NCBI GenBank assembly: GCA_950097015.1
Contig: CATNEN010000003.1
Coordinates: forward strand, 9,777,501 to 9,841,500
Direction of reading: 5' to 3'
From: Macrostomum hystrix
Taxonomy: Eukaryota > Platyhelminthes > Macrostomidae
Length of the DNA stretch: 64,000 nucleotides
Shown: positions 29,599-42,407 of the stretch, piece after piece
Numbering within the stretch: the first letter of the stretch is position 1
Layout of the letters: every line of letters starts with the position of its first letter
The notes under the pieces: model-generated
Databases searched by the model: none
Seen by the model: only the letters and a program-made list of their open reading frames with translations
What the model was told of the DNA's origin: nothing
Program-made: the position numbers and the translations under genes

Positions 29599-32500
29599 CT
29601 GTTTAAGTTGAAACATATTTATTGTTAAAGGAGTTTGTGTTTAAAAATTAATACATTTTGTGGGGTTTTTAATGAGGGCCATTACCAATGAGTCAGGGAA
29701 TAAGTGGGTCATGTCAATCGGACAGGGAATAAGTGGGTCATTGTCAATGAGTCAGGGAATAAGTGGGTCATGTCAATCGGACAGGGAATAAGTGGGTCAT
29801 TTTCAATGAGTCAGGGAATAAGTGGGTCATGTCAATCGGACAGGGAATAAGTGGGTCATTGTCAATGAGTCAGGGAATAAGTGGGTCATGTCAATCGGAC
29901 AGGGAATAAGTGGGTCATTTTCAATGAGTCAGGGAATAAGTGGGTCATTGTCAATGGGACAAGGAATAAGTGGGCCATTAACAATGAGTCAGGGAATAAG
30001 TGGGTCATTGTCAATGAGTCAGGGAATAAGTGGGTCATGTCAATGAGTCAGGGAATAAGTGGGTCATTGTCAATGGGACAGGGAATAAGTGGGTCATTGT
30101 CAATGGGACAGGGAATAAGTGGGTCATTGTCAATGGGACAGGGAATAAGTGGGTCATTGTCAATGGGACAGGGAATAAGTGGGTCATTGTCAATGGGACA
30201 GGGAATAAGTGGGTCATTGTCAATGGGACAGGGAATAAGTGGGTCATTGTCAATGGGACAGGGAATAAGTGGGCCATTAACAATGAGTCAGGGAATAAGT
30301 GGGCCATTAACAATGAGTCAGGGAATAAGTGGGTCATTGTCTATGGGACAGGGAACAAGTGGGTCATTGTCAATGAGTCAGGGAATAAGTGGGTCATGTC
30401 AATGAGTCAGGGAATAAGTGGGTCATTGTCAATGGGACAGGGAATAAGTGGGTCATTGTCAATGGGACAGGGAATAAGTGGGTCATTGTCAATGGGACAG
30501 GGAATAAGTGGGTCATTGTCAATGGGACAGGGAATAAGTGGGCCATTAACAATGAGTCAGGGAATAAGTGGGCCATTAACAATGAGTCAGGGAATAAGTG
30601 GGTCATTGTCTATGGGACAGGGAACAAGTGGGTCATTGTCAATGAGTCAGGGAATAAGTGGGTCATGTCAATGAGTCAGGGAATAAGTGGGTCATTGTCA
30701 ATGGGACAGGGAATAAGTGGGTCATTGTCAATGGGACAGGGAATAAGTGGGTCATTGTCAATGGGACAGGGAATAAGTGGGTCATTGTCAATGAGTCAGG
30801 GAATAAGTGGGTCATTGTCAATGGGACAGGCAATAAGTGGGTCATTGTCAATGGGACAGGGAATGAGTGGGTCATGTCAAATGGGTCAGGGAAAGAGTGA
30901 GTCATGTCAATGGATGGGTCAGGGAACGAGTGGGTCATGTCAATGGATGGGTCAGGGAACGAGTGGGTCATGTCAATGGATGGGCCAGGGAATGAGTGTG
31001 TCATGTCAATGGGCCAGGGTCATGACATAAGATTACAATAGGATCTTGAGGAGACCAATCAAAACTTGATTAAAAACAAGTAGCAACCATCGTCAAGTTG
31101 CTTTGCTGTCTGGAGTTTAAAAAAATTGCCAACTAAGACTAAAAAGTGATCCTTAAAGGCAATAATGGGACCGAAAATTAATCGAAAAAGTATGAAAATG
31201 CAATAATTGCATTTAGTAAACAGGAGTAACTATGACTTTAAAATATTAGTCCGAAGCCTTGTCGTCTAAATCATTGAAAACTTTTTATTCAAAAGCAGTT
31301 AAAAAGCAAATAAACAAAAGTCAAATAGGATTAAAAGACATAATTTTCTGTGTGGATTAAAGCCTTAGTATAAAATAACGGACCCTCGATTGTCCAACGA
31401 GGACACTGAAGACGAAGGAGAATAATATGGTTTCTGTTGCATTCGATGCTGATTGGACAGCTCAGATCGCAGTCTACGACGCTTGACTAGCTGCATTGGA
31501 GGGCTAGTGTGAAGCGAATAATATTACACTTTAGCTAAGCTTAGTTTAGATCATTTAACATAAATATGGTTAGATACCTATTCCACTAATCGCATATCCC
31601 TAACCGAAGAATCTCACATCCCTATCCCAAGAATCTCAGATCCCTATCCTAAGAATCTCAGATCCCTATCCTAAGAATCTCAGATCCCTATCCCAAGAAT
31701 CTCAGATCCCTATCCCAAGAATCTCAGATCCCTATCCCAAGAATCTCACATCCCTATCCCAAGAATCTCAGATCCCTATCTCAAGAATCTCAGATCCCTA
31801 TCCCAAGAATCTCAGATCCCTATTCCAAGAATCTCACATCCCTATCCTAAGAATCGCAGATCCCTATCTCAAGAATCGCAGATCCCAATCCCAAGAATGC
31901 CAGATCCCTATCTTAAGAATCTCAGATCCCTATTACAAGAATCTCAGATCCCTATTACAAGAATCTCAGATCCCTATTACAAGAATCTCAGATCCCTATC
32001 CTAAGAATCTCAGATCCCTATCCTAAGAATCGCAGATCCCTATCTCAAGAATCGCAGATCCCTATCCTAAGAATCGCAGATCCCTATCTCAAGAATCGCA
32101 GATCCCAATCCCAAGAATGCCAGATCCCTATCTTAAGAATCTCAGATCCCTATTACAAGAATCTCAGATCCCTATTACAAGAATCTCAGATCCCTATTAC
32201 AAGAATCTCAGATCCCTATCCTAAGAATCTCAGATCCCTATCCCAAGAATCTCAGATCCCTATCCTAAGAATCGCAGATCCCTATCCCAAGAATCGCAGA
32301 TCCCTATCCTAAGAATCGCAGATCCCTATCCCAAGAATCTCAGATCCCTATCTCAAGAATCGCAGATCCCTATCCCAAGAATCTCAGATCCCTATCCCAA
32401 GAATCTCAGATCCCTATCCCAAGAATCTCAGATCCCTATTCCAAGAATCTCACATCCCTATCCTAAGAATCGCAGATCCCTATCTCAAGAATCGCAGATC

Positions 32501-35500
32501 CCAATCCCAAGAATGCCAGATCCCTATCTTAAGAATCTCAGATCCCTATTACAAGAATCTCAGATCCCTATTACAAGAATCTCAGATCCCTAATACAAGA
32601 ATCTCAGATCCCTATTACAAGAATCTCAGATCCCTATCCTAAGAATCTCAGATCCCTATCCTAAGAATCGCAGATCCCTATCCCAAGAATCGCAGATCCC
32701 TATCCCAAGAATCTCAGATCCCTATCCTAAGAATCTCAGATCCCTATCTTAAGAATCTCAGATCCCTATTACAAGAATCTCAGATCCCTATTACAAGAAT
32801 CGCAGATCCCTATCCCAAGAATCGCAGATCCCTATCTCAAGAATCGCAGATCCCAATCCCAAGAATGCCAGATCCCTATCTTAAGAATCTCAGATCCCTA
32901 TTACAAGAATCTCAGATCCCTATTACAAGAATCTCAGATCCCTATTACAAGAATCTCAGATCCCTATTACAAGAATCTCAGATCCCTATCCTAAGAATCT
33001 CAGATCCCTATCCTAAGAATCGCAGATCCCTATCCCAAGAATCGCAGATCCCTATCCCAAGAATCGCAGATCCCTATCCCAAGAATCTCAGATCCCTATC
33101 CCAAGAATCGCAGATCCCTATCCTAAGAATCTCAGATCCCTATCCCAAGAATCTCACATCCCTATCCCAAGAATCTCAGATCCCTATCCCAAGAATCTCA
33201 CATCCCTATCCTAAGAATCTCAGATCCCTATCCTAAGAATCTCAGATCCCTATCCCAAGAATCTCACATCCCTATCCTAAGAATCTCAGATCCCAATCCC
33301 AAGAATCTCACATCCCTATCCCAAGAATCGCAGATCCCTATCCCAAGAATCGCAGATCCCTATCCTAAGAATCTCAGATCCCTATCCCAAGAATCTCACA
33401 TCCCTATCCCAAGAATCTCACATCCCTATCCTAAGAATCTCAGATCCCTATCCCAAGAATCTCACATCCCTATCCTAAGAATCTCAGATCCCTATCCCAA
33501 GAATCTCACATCCCTATCCTAAGAATCTCAGATCCCTATCCCAAGAATCTCACATCCCTATCTTCTCGCAGATCCCTATCCCAAGAATCGCAGATCCCTA
33601 TCTCAAGAATCGCAGATCCCTATCTCAAGAATCGCAGATCCCAATCCCAAGAATCTCAGATCCCTATCCTAAGAATCTCAGATCCCTATCCTAAGAATCT
33701 CAGATCCCTATCCCAAGAATCTCACATCCCTATCCTAAGAATCTCAGATCCCTATCCCAAGAATCTCACATCCCTATCCTAAGAATCTCAGATCCCTATC
33801 CCAAGAATCTCACATCCCTATTTTCTCGCAGATCCCTATCCCAAGAATCGCAGATCCCTATCTCAAGAATCGCGAATCCCTATCTCAAGAATCGCAGATC
33901 CCAATCCCAAGAATCTCAGATCCCTATCCTAAGAATCCTAAATCTTGTAACATAAAGATCCCAGATCCCAGTTCTCAAACAGAGGATCTTAACAATCGCA
34001 GTCACTTACCCAACAATGGGCGAATCCGGTGCATGTCGCTTGTTCCTAATTGAGCACTCTCTGTTAGCCTTCTCCATTAGCTGGTGATACCGTCTCTGCA
34101 TTGACTGGCACACATCGGAAGCAACTGGCGAGTGTTTAACAGTAGCCAATAGAGCCTGCCATTGTTCAGACTCAACAATGTGAACAATAGCCGGAGCAAT
34201 ATCGTCAACTAGGACGAATTCCAGTAGCTCCAGAATGGCAGAGTGTACCATATTGTATCGGACACCGTTTCTGGTTAATAACTCAAGCACCGGGTCAAAC
34301 ATCCGCCTCTGCCTAATGAGGCAACGATGATAAAGATCATCTTTAGTGGCTATGAATCTGCGCAGTAAGCGTATGGCGCTCAATGCTAGAAAAGTGTGCC
34401 TCGAGCGCAATAGAATAAGCGAATGTTCCATCAGATCGCTGGTTAATAGTACACCGCGAAAATGATTAGCGTGCTGCTCGGCTGAGAACACGGCCAAGCT
34501 AAGTATGCAGTGCTGCAATTGTGCCATGCGATAGCTGTCATTTAGTGGACCCTGGTTAGTACTGTCTGCATTATCATCAGGCAATGGCGTGTTGGATATC
34601 AGCGGTTTCATGAGACGCGGCATGACTCGCTGATAGAAATAGCGAAGAAATTCAGGCTTGACAGGAGTCGAACGAACCGGGCAGAGAAGCTGCGTGTGGG
34701 ATAGGTATGGGGTCCTTAACTGTCTCCGATTTCGATTCCGATCATCTAGTTCCTATATTTCCTCGTTTTAAGTCCAGATCGTAAAAACAAAAACTATATT
34801 CTTAATTTTAAATAAAATTCAAATTATAACCTAGATTTTAAATAACCTGGTTCAGCTCAAAATCATCTAATCTAGATTCCAAAAAACCACGTTAAGATTT
34901 TATATAACAATACTGGTACTAAATGACATAATCCGGATCCTAAATCTCATAATCCGGATCCTAAATCTCATAATCCGGATCCTAAATCTCATAATCCGGA
35001 TCCTAAATCTCATAATCCGGATCCTAAATCTCATAATCCGGATCCTAAATGACATAATCCGGATCCTAAATTTCATAATCCGGATCCTAAATCTCATAAT
35101 TAATCCAGATCCTAAATCTCATAATCCGGATCCTAAATCTCATAATCCGGATCCTAAATCACCTTATCCCGATGCTAAATCACCTTATCCAGATGCTAAA
35201 TCACCTTATCCTGATGCTAAATCACCTTATCCTGATGCTAAGTCACCTTATCCAGATGCTAAATCACCTTATCCAGATACTAAATCACCTTATCCAGATG
35301 CTAAATCACCTTATCCAGATACTAAATTACCTTATCCAGATGCTAAATCACCTTATCCTGATGCTAAATCACCTTATCCAGATGCTAAATCACCTTATCC
35401 AGATGCTAAATCACCTTATCCAGATGCTAAATCACCTTATCCTGATGCTAAGTCACCTTATCCAGATGCTAAATCACCTTATCCAGATGCTAAGTCACCT

Positions 35501-38500
35501 TATCCAGATGCTAAGTCACCTTATCCAGATGTTAAATCACCTTATCCTGATGCTAAGTCACCTTATCCAGATGCTAAATCACCTTATCCAGATGCTAAGT
35601 CACCTTATCCAGATGCTAAGTCACCTTATCCAGATGTTAAGTCACCTTATCCAGATGCTAAGTCACCTTATCCAGATGCTAAATCACCTTATCCAGATGT
35701 TAAATCACCTTATCCTGATGCTAAATCACCTTATCCAGATGCTAAATCACCTTATCCAGATACTAAATCACCTTATCCAGATGCTAAATCACCTTATCCA
35801 GATACTAAATCACCTTATCCAGATGCTAAATCACCTTATCCAGATGCTAAATCACCTTATCCAGATGCTAAATCACCTTATCCTGATGCTAAATCACCTT
35901 ATCCAGATACTAAGTCACCTTATCCAGATGCTAAATCACCTTATCCAGATGCTAAATCACCTTATCCAGATGCTCTATCATCTTATCTGGATCCCAAATC
36001 ACTGAAATCAAATTTCTAAAGAAATGGAAATCGCATAGTCAAGATCTAAACATATAAAACTCAGATCGCAAAGCATGCCTCTCAAATCCTTAATTTTCAA
36101 AATTCAGACTTCACGACTACATTAAAAAAAGCTTTAAAGAACTAACTGCAAGTCACTCACACTGCCAGCAGGATTTGTGAGTGCCGCATCGGGGTCCAGC
36201 AGGGCCCGAATCAAACAGGTCAGCCGATGAGCCTCAGACATCTCCGGATCAGTGTCCTGACGCATCCGATCCACTAGGCGATTGAGCAGCATCTCAGAGT
36301 CTGGTCTCTGGCTTATCAATGCTACCCTCAGTATATAGTCGCGCAGCAGAGGAGCAGAATGATCAACCAGGCACTGTCGGCGGTTAGAGAAACGATTCGA
36401 CTCGAAATTTTACTTATAACAAGCAATCTGGGATCTGGGATCTTAACTCTGAGATCCGGGGTAGAACTAGGGAATTTATGATTGAACTCTGGGATCAGGA
36501 TTGGAACTAGGTGATTTATGATTGAACTCTGGGATCAGGATTGGAACTAGGGGATTTATGATTCAACTCTGGGATCAGGATTGGAACTATGGGATTTATG
36601 ATTGAACTCTGGGATCAGGATTGGAACTAGGTGATTTATGATTCAACTCTGGGATCAGGATTGGAACTAGGGGATTTATGATTGAACTCTGGAATCAGGA
36701 TTGGAACTAGGGGATTTATGATTCAACTCTGGGGTCAGGATTGGAACTATGGGATTTATGATTCAACTCTGGGATCAGGATTGGAACTAGGGGATTTATG
36801 ATTGAACTCTGGGATCAGGATTGGAACTATGTGATTTATGATTCAACTCTGGAATCAGGATTGGAACTAGGGGATTTATGATTCAACTCTGGGATCAGGA
36901 TTGGAACTAGGGGATTTATGATTGAACTCTGGGATCAGGATTGGAACTAGGTAATTTATGATTCAACTTTGGGATCAGGATTGGAACTAGGTGATTTATG
37001 ATTCAACTCTGGGATCAGGATTGGAACTATGGGATTTATGATTGAACTCTGGGATCAGGATTGGAACTATGGGATTTATGATTCAACTCTGGGATCAGGA
37101 TTGGAACTATGGGATTTATGATTGAACTCTGGGATCAGGATTGGAACTAGGTGATTTATGATTCAACTCTGGGATCAGGATTGGAACTATGGGATTTATG
37201 ATTGAACTCTGGGATCAGGATTGGAACTATGGGATTTATGATTCAACTCTGGGATCAGGATTGGAACTAGGGGATTTATGATTCAACTCTGGGATCAGGA
37301 TTGGAACTAGGGGATTTATGATTGAACTCTGGGATCAGGATTGGAACTATGGGATTTATGATTGAACTCTGGGATCAGGATTGGAACTAGGTGATTTATG
37401 ATTCAACTCTGGAATCAGGATTGGAACTAGGGGATTTATGATTGAACTCTAGGATCAGGATTGGAACTATGGGATTATGACTGAATTTTACTATCAGGAT
37501 TAGAAGAACTCAGAATAAATTATAGAAACTTAAGACAAGGATTAGAAAAATAATTTGGATTTTTGTGATTAGGGTAATAAACAATAAAACTAAAAAAAAT
37601 GCAGACCTGTAGCACATCGGTAGCGGCAGCCCCAATTTGAGCACAGGACTCAGCCGCTTTAAACATACTACTCAAAGCGTCTAATAAGCGTCCTCCTTCA
37701 AGCAGTCGCTCCTGCAGCGAAGCCAATTCTCCAAGGCCGCACTGACCAGACGGGCAGCAGCAGCAGAGTTCTCGAAGGAATCTAGCCAGATCTAGCATTC
37801 GATTGCTGTGATTGGATTGCTGGCCCTGTACACCAACCTCTTCGTCGCATAGGCCGTCAAATAATTCGTTAATGAGTCCGTCATCGTGCACCACGTCTGA
37901 GGCGATTTTAAGTCGACCGGTTAGCACCATACCGCTTAGCTCCGACTGCTGACCGAAGCCAGCGGACGAGCCGCCGCCGCCCTCGCCGCGTAGGGCCAGG
38001 GTGAGAAATTGAACATCGTCTAGCGGACTAGGCGGCGGCAGAGCCGAGTCCAGCAGATACTGCAGCCGGTATTGGCGCCGGATGCGTTCAGCGAGGCCGG
38101 GTTGACTATCGAAGGCTAGGACGTGGCGCGGACTGGAGGCTGCGCCGAGGACGAAATCTCGATGCCGCACGCGACCAGAGGGTCGATATTCCAGCATGCC
38201 AAAGGTGGCTAGTAGCCTCTCATCCGACATTGTGAGATCTTCTAAAAGGCGACGATTATTCAGCATCAGAAGGCAGGTGATCAATTCGTACAGCTGATGC
38301 AGGCAAGCGGAGTCGCCACGTGCTTCGGCTCTATAAAAGTGACAAAGTTGATTTTTTGGATTTAAAACAGGCAAGTCAGTTTAGTAACGTTTCTTTTAGA
38401 TTATGAACGCTTAATAAAACTAGTGGATCTAGAAACCTAGTTTACTGAATTAAGAATCCTGGATTACTATATTTAAGAGAACTAGATTACTAGTATAAAT

Positions 38501-41464
38501 GGCCACTGGATTAGGAATACTATCCTAGACAACTGGATTAGGAATCCTGTCCTAGACAACTGGATTAGGAATCCTGTCCTAGACAACTGGACAAGGAATC
38601 CTATCCTAGACAACTGGATAAGGAATCCTATCCTAGACAACTGGATCAGGAATCCTGTCCTAGACAACTGGATTAGGAATCCTATCCTAGACAACTGGAT
38701 TAGGAATCCTGTCCTAGACAACTGGATTAGGAATCCTGTCCTAGACAACTGGATTAGGAATCCTGTCCCAGACAACTGGATTAGGAATCCTATCCTAGAC
38801 AACTGGATAAGGAATCCTATCCTAGACAACTGGATAAGGAATCCTATCCTAGACAACTGGATTAGGAATCCTGTCCTAGACAACTGGATTAGGAATCCTA
38901 TCCTAGACAACTGGATTAGGAATCCTATCCTAGACAACTGGATTAGGAATCATGTCCTAGACAACTGGATTAGGAATCCTGTCCTAGACAACTGGATTAG
39001 GAATCCTATCCTAGACAACTGGATTAGGAATCCTGTCCTAGACAACTGGATTAGGAATCCTGTCCTAGACAACTGGATTAGGAATCCTGTCCTAGACAAC
39101 TGGATTAGGAATCCTGTCCTAGACAACTGGATTAGGAATCCTGTCCTAGACAACTGGATTAGGAATCCTATCCTAGACAACTGGATTAGGAATCCTGTCC
39201 TAGACAACTGGATTAGGAATCCTATCCTAGACAACTGGATTAGGAATCCTATCCTAGACAACTGGATTAGGAATCCTATCCTAGACAACTGGATTAGGAA
39301 TCATGTCCTAGACAACTGGATTAGGAATCCTGTCCTAGACAACTGGATTAGGAATCCTATCCTAGACAACTGGATTAGGAATCCTGTCCTAGACAACTGG
39401 ATTAGGAATCCTGTCCTAGACAACTGGATTAGGAATCCTGTCCTAGACAACTGGATTAGGAATCCTGTCCTAGACAACTGGATTAGGAATCCTGTCCTAG
39501 ACAACTGGATTAGGAATCCTGTCCTAGACAACTGGATTAGGAATCCTGTCCTAGACAACTGGATTAGGAATCCTGTCCTAGACAACTGGATTAGGAATCC
39601 TGTCCTAGACAACTGGATTAGGAATCCTGTCCTAGACAACTGGATTAGGAATCCTGTCCCAGACAACTGGATTAGGAATCTTGTCCTAGACAACTGGATT
39701 AAGAATCCAAGACTACTGGATTAAGAATCCTAGACTACTAGATTAAGAATCCTGGAGTACTGGATTAAGAATCCTAGACTACTAGATTAAGAATCCTGAC
39801 TAAGAATCCTGATTAAGAATCTTCGGTTACTGGATTAAGAATCTTCGGTTACTGGATTAAGAATCTTCGGCTACTGGATTAAGAATCTTCGGTTACTGGA
39901 TTAAGAATCTTCGGCTACTGGATTAAGAATCTTTGGCTACTGGAATTAAGAATCTTCGGCTACTGGAATTAAGAATTCTTGGCAATTGGATTAAGAATCC
40001 ATGGCTACTGGATTGAGAATCCATGGCTACTGGATTTATAATCCTTGGCGACTGAATTAGGACTACTGGATTAAGTTTCCTGGATTACAGGATTAATTTT
40101 TCAGGACTACAGTATAGTATGGACTTGAGGACTATCGGATCAAGCATCCTTAATAACTGAATATAATAACGGACCACATAATAGGCAATAAGTGCTTACT
40201 CTGGGAATAATACGCAGCACAACCTTCGAGGATAATCGCGTCTAAGCGCCGAGTCGGCCAGCTGCATGGCGGCAATCATTGGCGACGGACACAGGCGAGA
40301 GGAAGCCAGCAATCTGACAGCTTCGGCCAGTCGGCCGGTCTCGCAAACCGGGAGTTCTACACCACCGCCGCCGAAGCCCCCAGTCAGACCAGGTGCGCCG
40401 CCGTCAGGTCCGACAACATAGTCGAATTCATCCGCATCGGCATCATCGTCGGCGACATCCTGGGTGACGTCAACGGATGGATCCTTGCCCTGGACCCAAC
40501 AGATGCGAGCCCAGACCTCTTCGCATCCTTCCTTTTCCTGCATTAATATTGATAGTGGAAATTTGCAGTGGCGACAAATTTAAAACTATTTTTTTCCACA
40601 CTGGCTTGCATTGCAGTGGGCAACTAACACGTAGAACCAGTATAAGGCCTCTACTAATTATTCCTATTTTTGGAAGGCCCTTCAGGTCCAGAAGAAAGGC
40701 ATAAGAAAATAAAGAAATTTAGGTCCTTTAGAAACACTGACCTTCGGGTCCTTGAGAATGGTACTGAACTCAATGTCGTTGAGAAACACTAACCTTCGGG
40801 TCGTTTAAAGGACAACTATACCTTCAGGTCCTTGAAAAGGCAACTATACCTTCATGTCCTTGAAAAGGCAACTATACCTTCAGGTCCCTGAGAAACACTG
40901 ACCTTCAGGTCCTTGAGAAGGCCACTAACTTCTAGGTCCTTGTATAGGCTTAAAACTTCAGGTCCTTAAAAACACTAGCTTTCCGGTCATTCAATGTCAT
41001 ATTTTTCAGGTCTTCTCGAGGCTACTAACTTTTCAGGGTCTTTCAAATCCAGTTAATAGGCAACGAACCTGAAAACTCAAAGCCAGGTCCAAAGACTCAG
41101 CTTCAGACCAGACAATGAGAGTCTCCTGCTGTTTCTGATAAGCTGTGTCCTGTTGAATGCGCGACTCTAACAGTGTTGATCCATCTAGCTCAGACACAAC
41201 CCACAGGCCAATGCCAGTTAGTCGTTCAATATAGGCCGAACTAACATAGCCTGTGCCTCGATCGTCCCATTGTCGATCGTCATTTAGTACATAGAGCTTT
41301 ACGCGACGCCTTAGATTAGCATTGCCACTGCCGCCACTGGTAGTGCTACCATTGGTAGCGGGTGCAGTGGTTGCGGGCTCGAATCCAGAGGCACCAGTTA
41401 GTACAACAGAAGCCAAAGCGCCAGCATGATCAGTTGTGTTATCAGCCACAGAATTAGTAGACAT
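29238..41464 (-). CDS. PPP4R3: Serine/threonine protein phosphatase 4 regulatory subunit 3 (SMEK/falafel)
   Basis: PPP4R3 directs the PP4 catalytic complex to substrates, with roles in DNA repair, centromeres and asymmetric division. Exons on the - strand: 41464-41069, 40537-40200, 38330-37607, 36373-36161, 34689-34010, 31503-31384, 29598-29238. All introns are GT-AG, all phases agree, and the total is 2,832 nt or 943 residues. Residues about 50-135 form the EVH1/PH-like domain ([20 protein letters not shown], then [15 protein letters not shown]). It is followed by [12 protein letters not shown] and an armadillo-like SMK1 region ([62 protein letters not shown]). The tail is Ser/Asp/Glu-rich with basic nuclear-targeting clusters ([16 protein letters not shown]). 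Length is slightly above the human paralogues (about 830). Every intron is dominated by a minisatellite. Confidence 0.95.
29690..31018. repeat. 30-bp minisatellite in PPP4R3 intron 6, about 44 copies
   Basis: The unit is GGGAATAAGTGGGTCATTGT plus CAATGGGACA, with an alternating CAATGAGTCA type. A higher-order block starting GTCATGTCAATGAGTCAGGG recurs at about 30034, 30393 and 30662. The 30-bp period keeps all frames open on both strands, producing spurious ORFs. Confidence 0.95.
31384..31503 (-). CDS. PPP4R3: PPP4R3 exon 6 (small, basic)
   Basis: A 120-nt exon between two minisatellite-filled introns: acceptor ...cactag, donor gtccgt, phase 2 in and 2 out. It encodes [20 protein letters not shown] followed by a Ser-rich stretch; the basic run is a candidate nuclear signal. 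The exon is supported by frame and splice sites only, because this part of the family is not conserved. Confidence 0.75.
31590..33945. repeat. 22-bp minisatellite in PPP4R3 intron 5, about 107 copies
   Basis: The unit is CAGATCCCTATCCTAAGAAT plus CT/CG. The marker variant GATCCCAATCCCAAGAATGC recurs at 31881, 32101, 32497 and 32849, at spacings of 220, 396 and 352 bp, all multiples of 22. The array reaches within about 65 bp of exon 5. Confidence 0.96.
34010..34689 (-). CDS. PPP4R3: PPP4R3 exon 5
   Basis: Encodes [20 protein letters not shown], a variable loop, [39 protein letters not shown] and [20 protein letters not shown], then [15 protein letters not shown]. This is the most conserved C-terminal half of the SMK1 region. 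It ends in phase 2 at a gtaagt donor. Confidence 0.94.
34915..35165. repeat. 21-bp minisatellite in PPP4R3 intron 4, part 1, about 12 copies
   Basis: The unit is ATAATCCGGATCCTAAATCT plus C. It merges directly into a second 21-bp array whose unit differs at several positions but keeps the phase (ATCC.GAT.CTAAATC), so the two probably share an origin. Confidence 0.95.
35166..36000. repeat. 21-bp minisatellite in PPP4R3 intron 4, part 2, about 40 copies
   Basis: The unit is ACCTTATCCAGATGCTAAAT plus C, very uniform, with rare CCTGATG, GATAC and GTTAAA variants. It ends about 160 bp before the exon 4 donor side. Confidence 0.96.
36161..36373 (-). CDS. PPP4R3: PPP4R3 exon 4
   Basis: Starts [19 protein letters not shown], then [20 protein letters not shown] and [16 protein letters not shown]. 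This aligns with the human IINLIIEHM..DTDPE..GLLRTLVDPE segment. Phase 0 at both ends. The start is fixed by the acceptor, not by a Met. Confidence 0.92.
36480..37478. repeat. 40-bp minisatellite in PPP4R3 intron 3, about 25 copies
   Basis: The unit is ATTGAACTCTGGGATCAGGA plus TTGGAACTAGGGGATTTATG. Variation is concentrated at two sites (ATTGAA/ATTCAA and CTAG/CTAT with G/T next to it), giving a mosaic of a few unit types. Confidence 0.96.
37607..38330 (-). CDS. PPP4R3: PPP4R3 exon 3
   Basis: Encodes the first half of the armadillo-like region: [68 protein letters not shown] and AAATDVLQ. It includes a Gly-rich loop ([12 protein letters not shown]) not typical of vertebrate members. Confidence 0.93.
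38505..40040. repeat. 27-bp minisatellite in PPP4R3 intron 2, about 45 copies, with a diverged margin
   Basis: The main array (38505-39715) has units CTAGACAACTGGATTAGGAA plus TCCTGTC or TCCTATC. From 39716 to about 40040 it decays into 21-22-bp variants of CTACTGGATTAAGAATCTTC, an older edge on the exon 2 side. Confidence 0.95.
40200..40537 (-). CDS. PPP4R3: PPP4R3 exon 2
   Basis: Starts [20 protein letters not shown], continuous with exon 1 (human proteins read [20 protein letters not shown]). A Gly/Asp-rich insert follows (about 40 residues) and then the helical [17 protein letters not shown]. It ends in phase 2. Confidence 0.93.
40735..41030. repeat. Degenerate 25-30-bp repeat in PPP4R3 intron 1
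   Basis: Variants of ACTATACCTTCAGGTCCTTG occur about ten times with many changes. This is the most diverged and shortest array of the gene. Confidence 0.75.
41069..41464 (-). CDS. PPP4R3: PPP4R3 exon 1: start and EVH1/PH-like domain
   Basis: The ATG at 41464 opens an exon of 132 codons. A low-complexity Thr/Ala/Ser/Gly leader of about 50 residues, longer than in vertebrates, precedes the conserved [20 protein letters not shown]. The exon ends with LDLALSFQ at donor gttcgt, an exact match to the family's exon junction region. Confidence 0.95.
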
Positions 41465-42407
41465 TTTAGAATTATTTTTCAGCTAAACAAATAGGAGATC
41501 GCTACTTTGATTTAGCCAACAAAATCGAGAAAACTAAGTCCTTGGTCTAGAAGCCTCATATGGAGAGGTAATTCTACTGTGACTTAGATGTTGCTTCTGT
41601 TCCAAGGCTGAAAAACAGCAGTGGGTGTAAAGTTTAGCTGACAGTTTTATCTTCAACAAAATGAAGTCATATAATAGTTTTTCATTTTAAAGATTTTTCT
41701 AATGAGAAAGATAATTTGTGCTTAAATAATAAAAGAACAAGAAAAATAAATTTGTGTCTCTTGTGCTCTAGTTGTTTCCAAGTTTAAGGCTTGGAAAAAC
41801 TTGTTTTAACTATAAAACAAAAGTTTTCAAAGTTAGAACAGTACCACCCTCCCCACCCCTCCTCACATCGTGTTGGCACCTATCTTTCAACACTTATAAT
41901 GAAATCAGTTTTGACAACTCTTTTTGATAATTTAGAGTGTGAAGTGTGTTCACACCTCTGCCCTATCACCCCACCCTCACTTTATTGATGATGAACTAAC
42001 CAAACTTTAAAGCATGCCAATTGGCTGGATGATAAAGTGTCCTACCTTCCAAGTGGATGACAAAGGTGTAAGATGACAAAGTTGAAAGATGATGAAGTGT
42101 CTAGGATCTGGTAGGCCTAACAACTGCTTTGGTCATATCTTACAATATTTTACAATAATATCTTACAATTGCAATGCAATCATTAACTTTACTGAAGTAA
42201 TTGTTATTAAAGTGAAAAATAATTGATATTAAGCAATACTTTACACACAAAAATGTGTGCATCTTTGTACAATTTATTTTCTCCTTTGTCTGTCACAATT
42301 TAAACTTAGGCCCTATATTTATGCATAGGCCTATGAATATATACACAGTAAACTTTAGTGCTTTCTTCTAATTCTCAATTCCGTTGATAAATACCCACAC
42401 TAAATAG
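41465..42407. other. 5' flank of PPP4R3, no recognised gene
   Basis: This should contain the PPP4R3 promoter and 5' UTR. I see no TATA box or other clear element near the start codon. The AT-rich remainder holds nothing recognisable. Confidence 0.5.

Noticed and set aside
26440-36000. Regularly spaced repeats that might suggest a CRISPR array
   Set aside because: Units are contiguous without unique spacers, and the DNA is clearly eukaryotic.
35172-36005. Long open frame of 277 codons through the 21-bp array, and similar ones at 29.8-31.0, 38.5-39.7 and 55.4-56.1 kb
   Set aside because: Open only because the repeat unit lacks stops and its length keeps frame; the peptides are pure tandem repeats, several frames are open at once, and the arrays lie in introns or transposon DNA.
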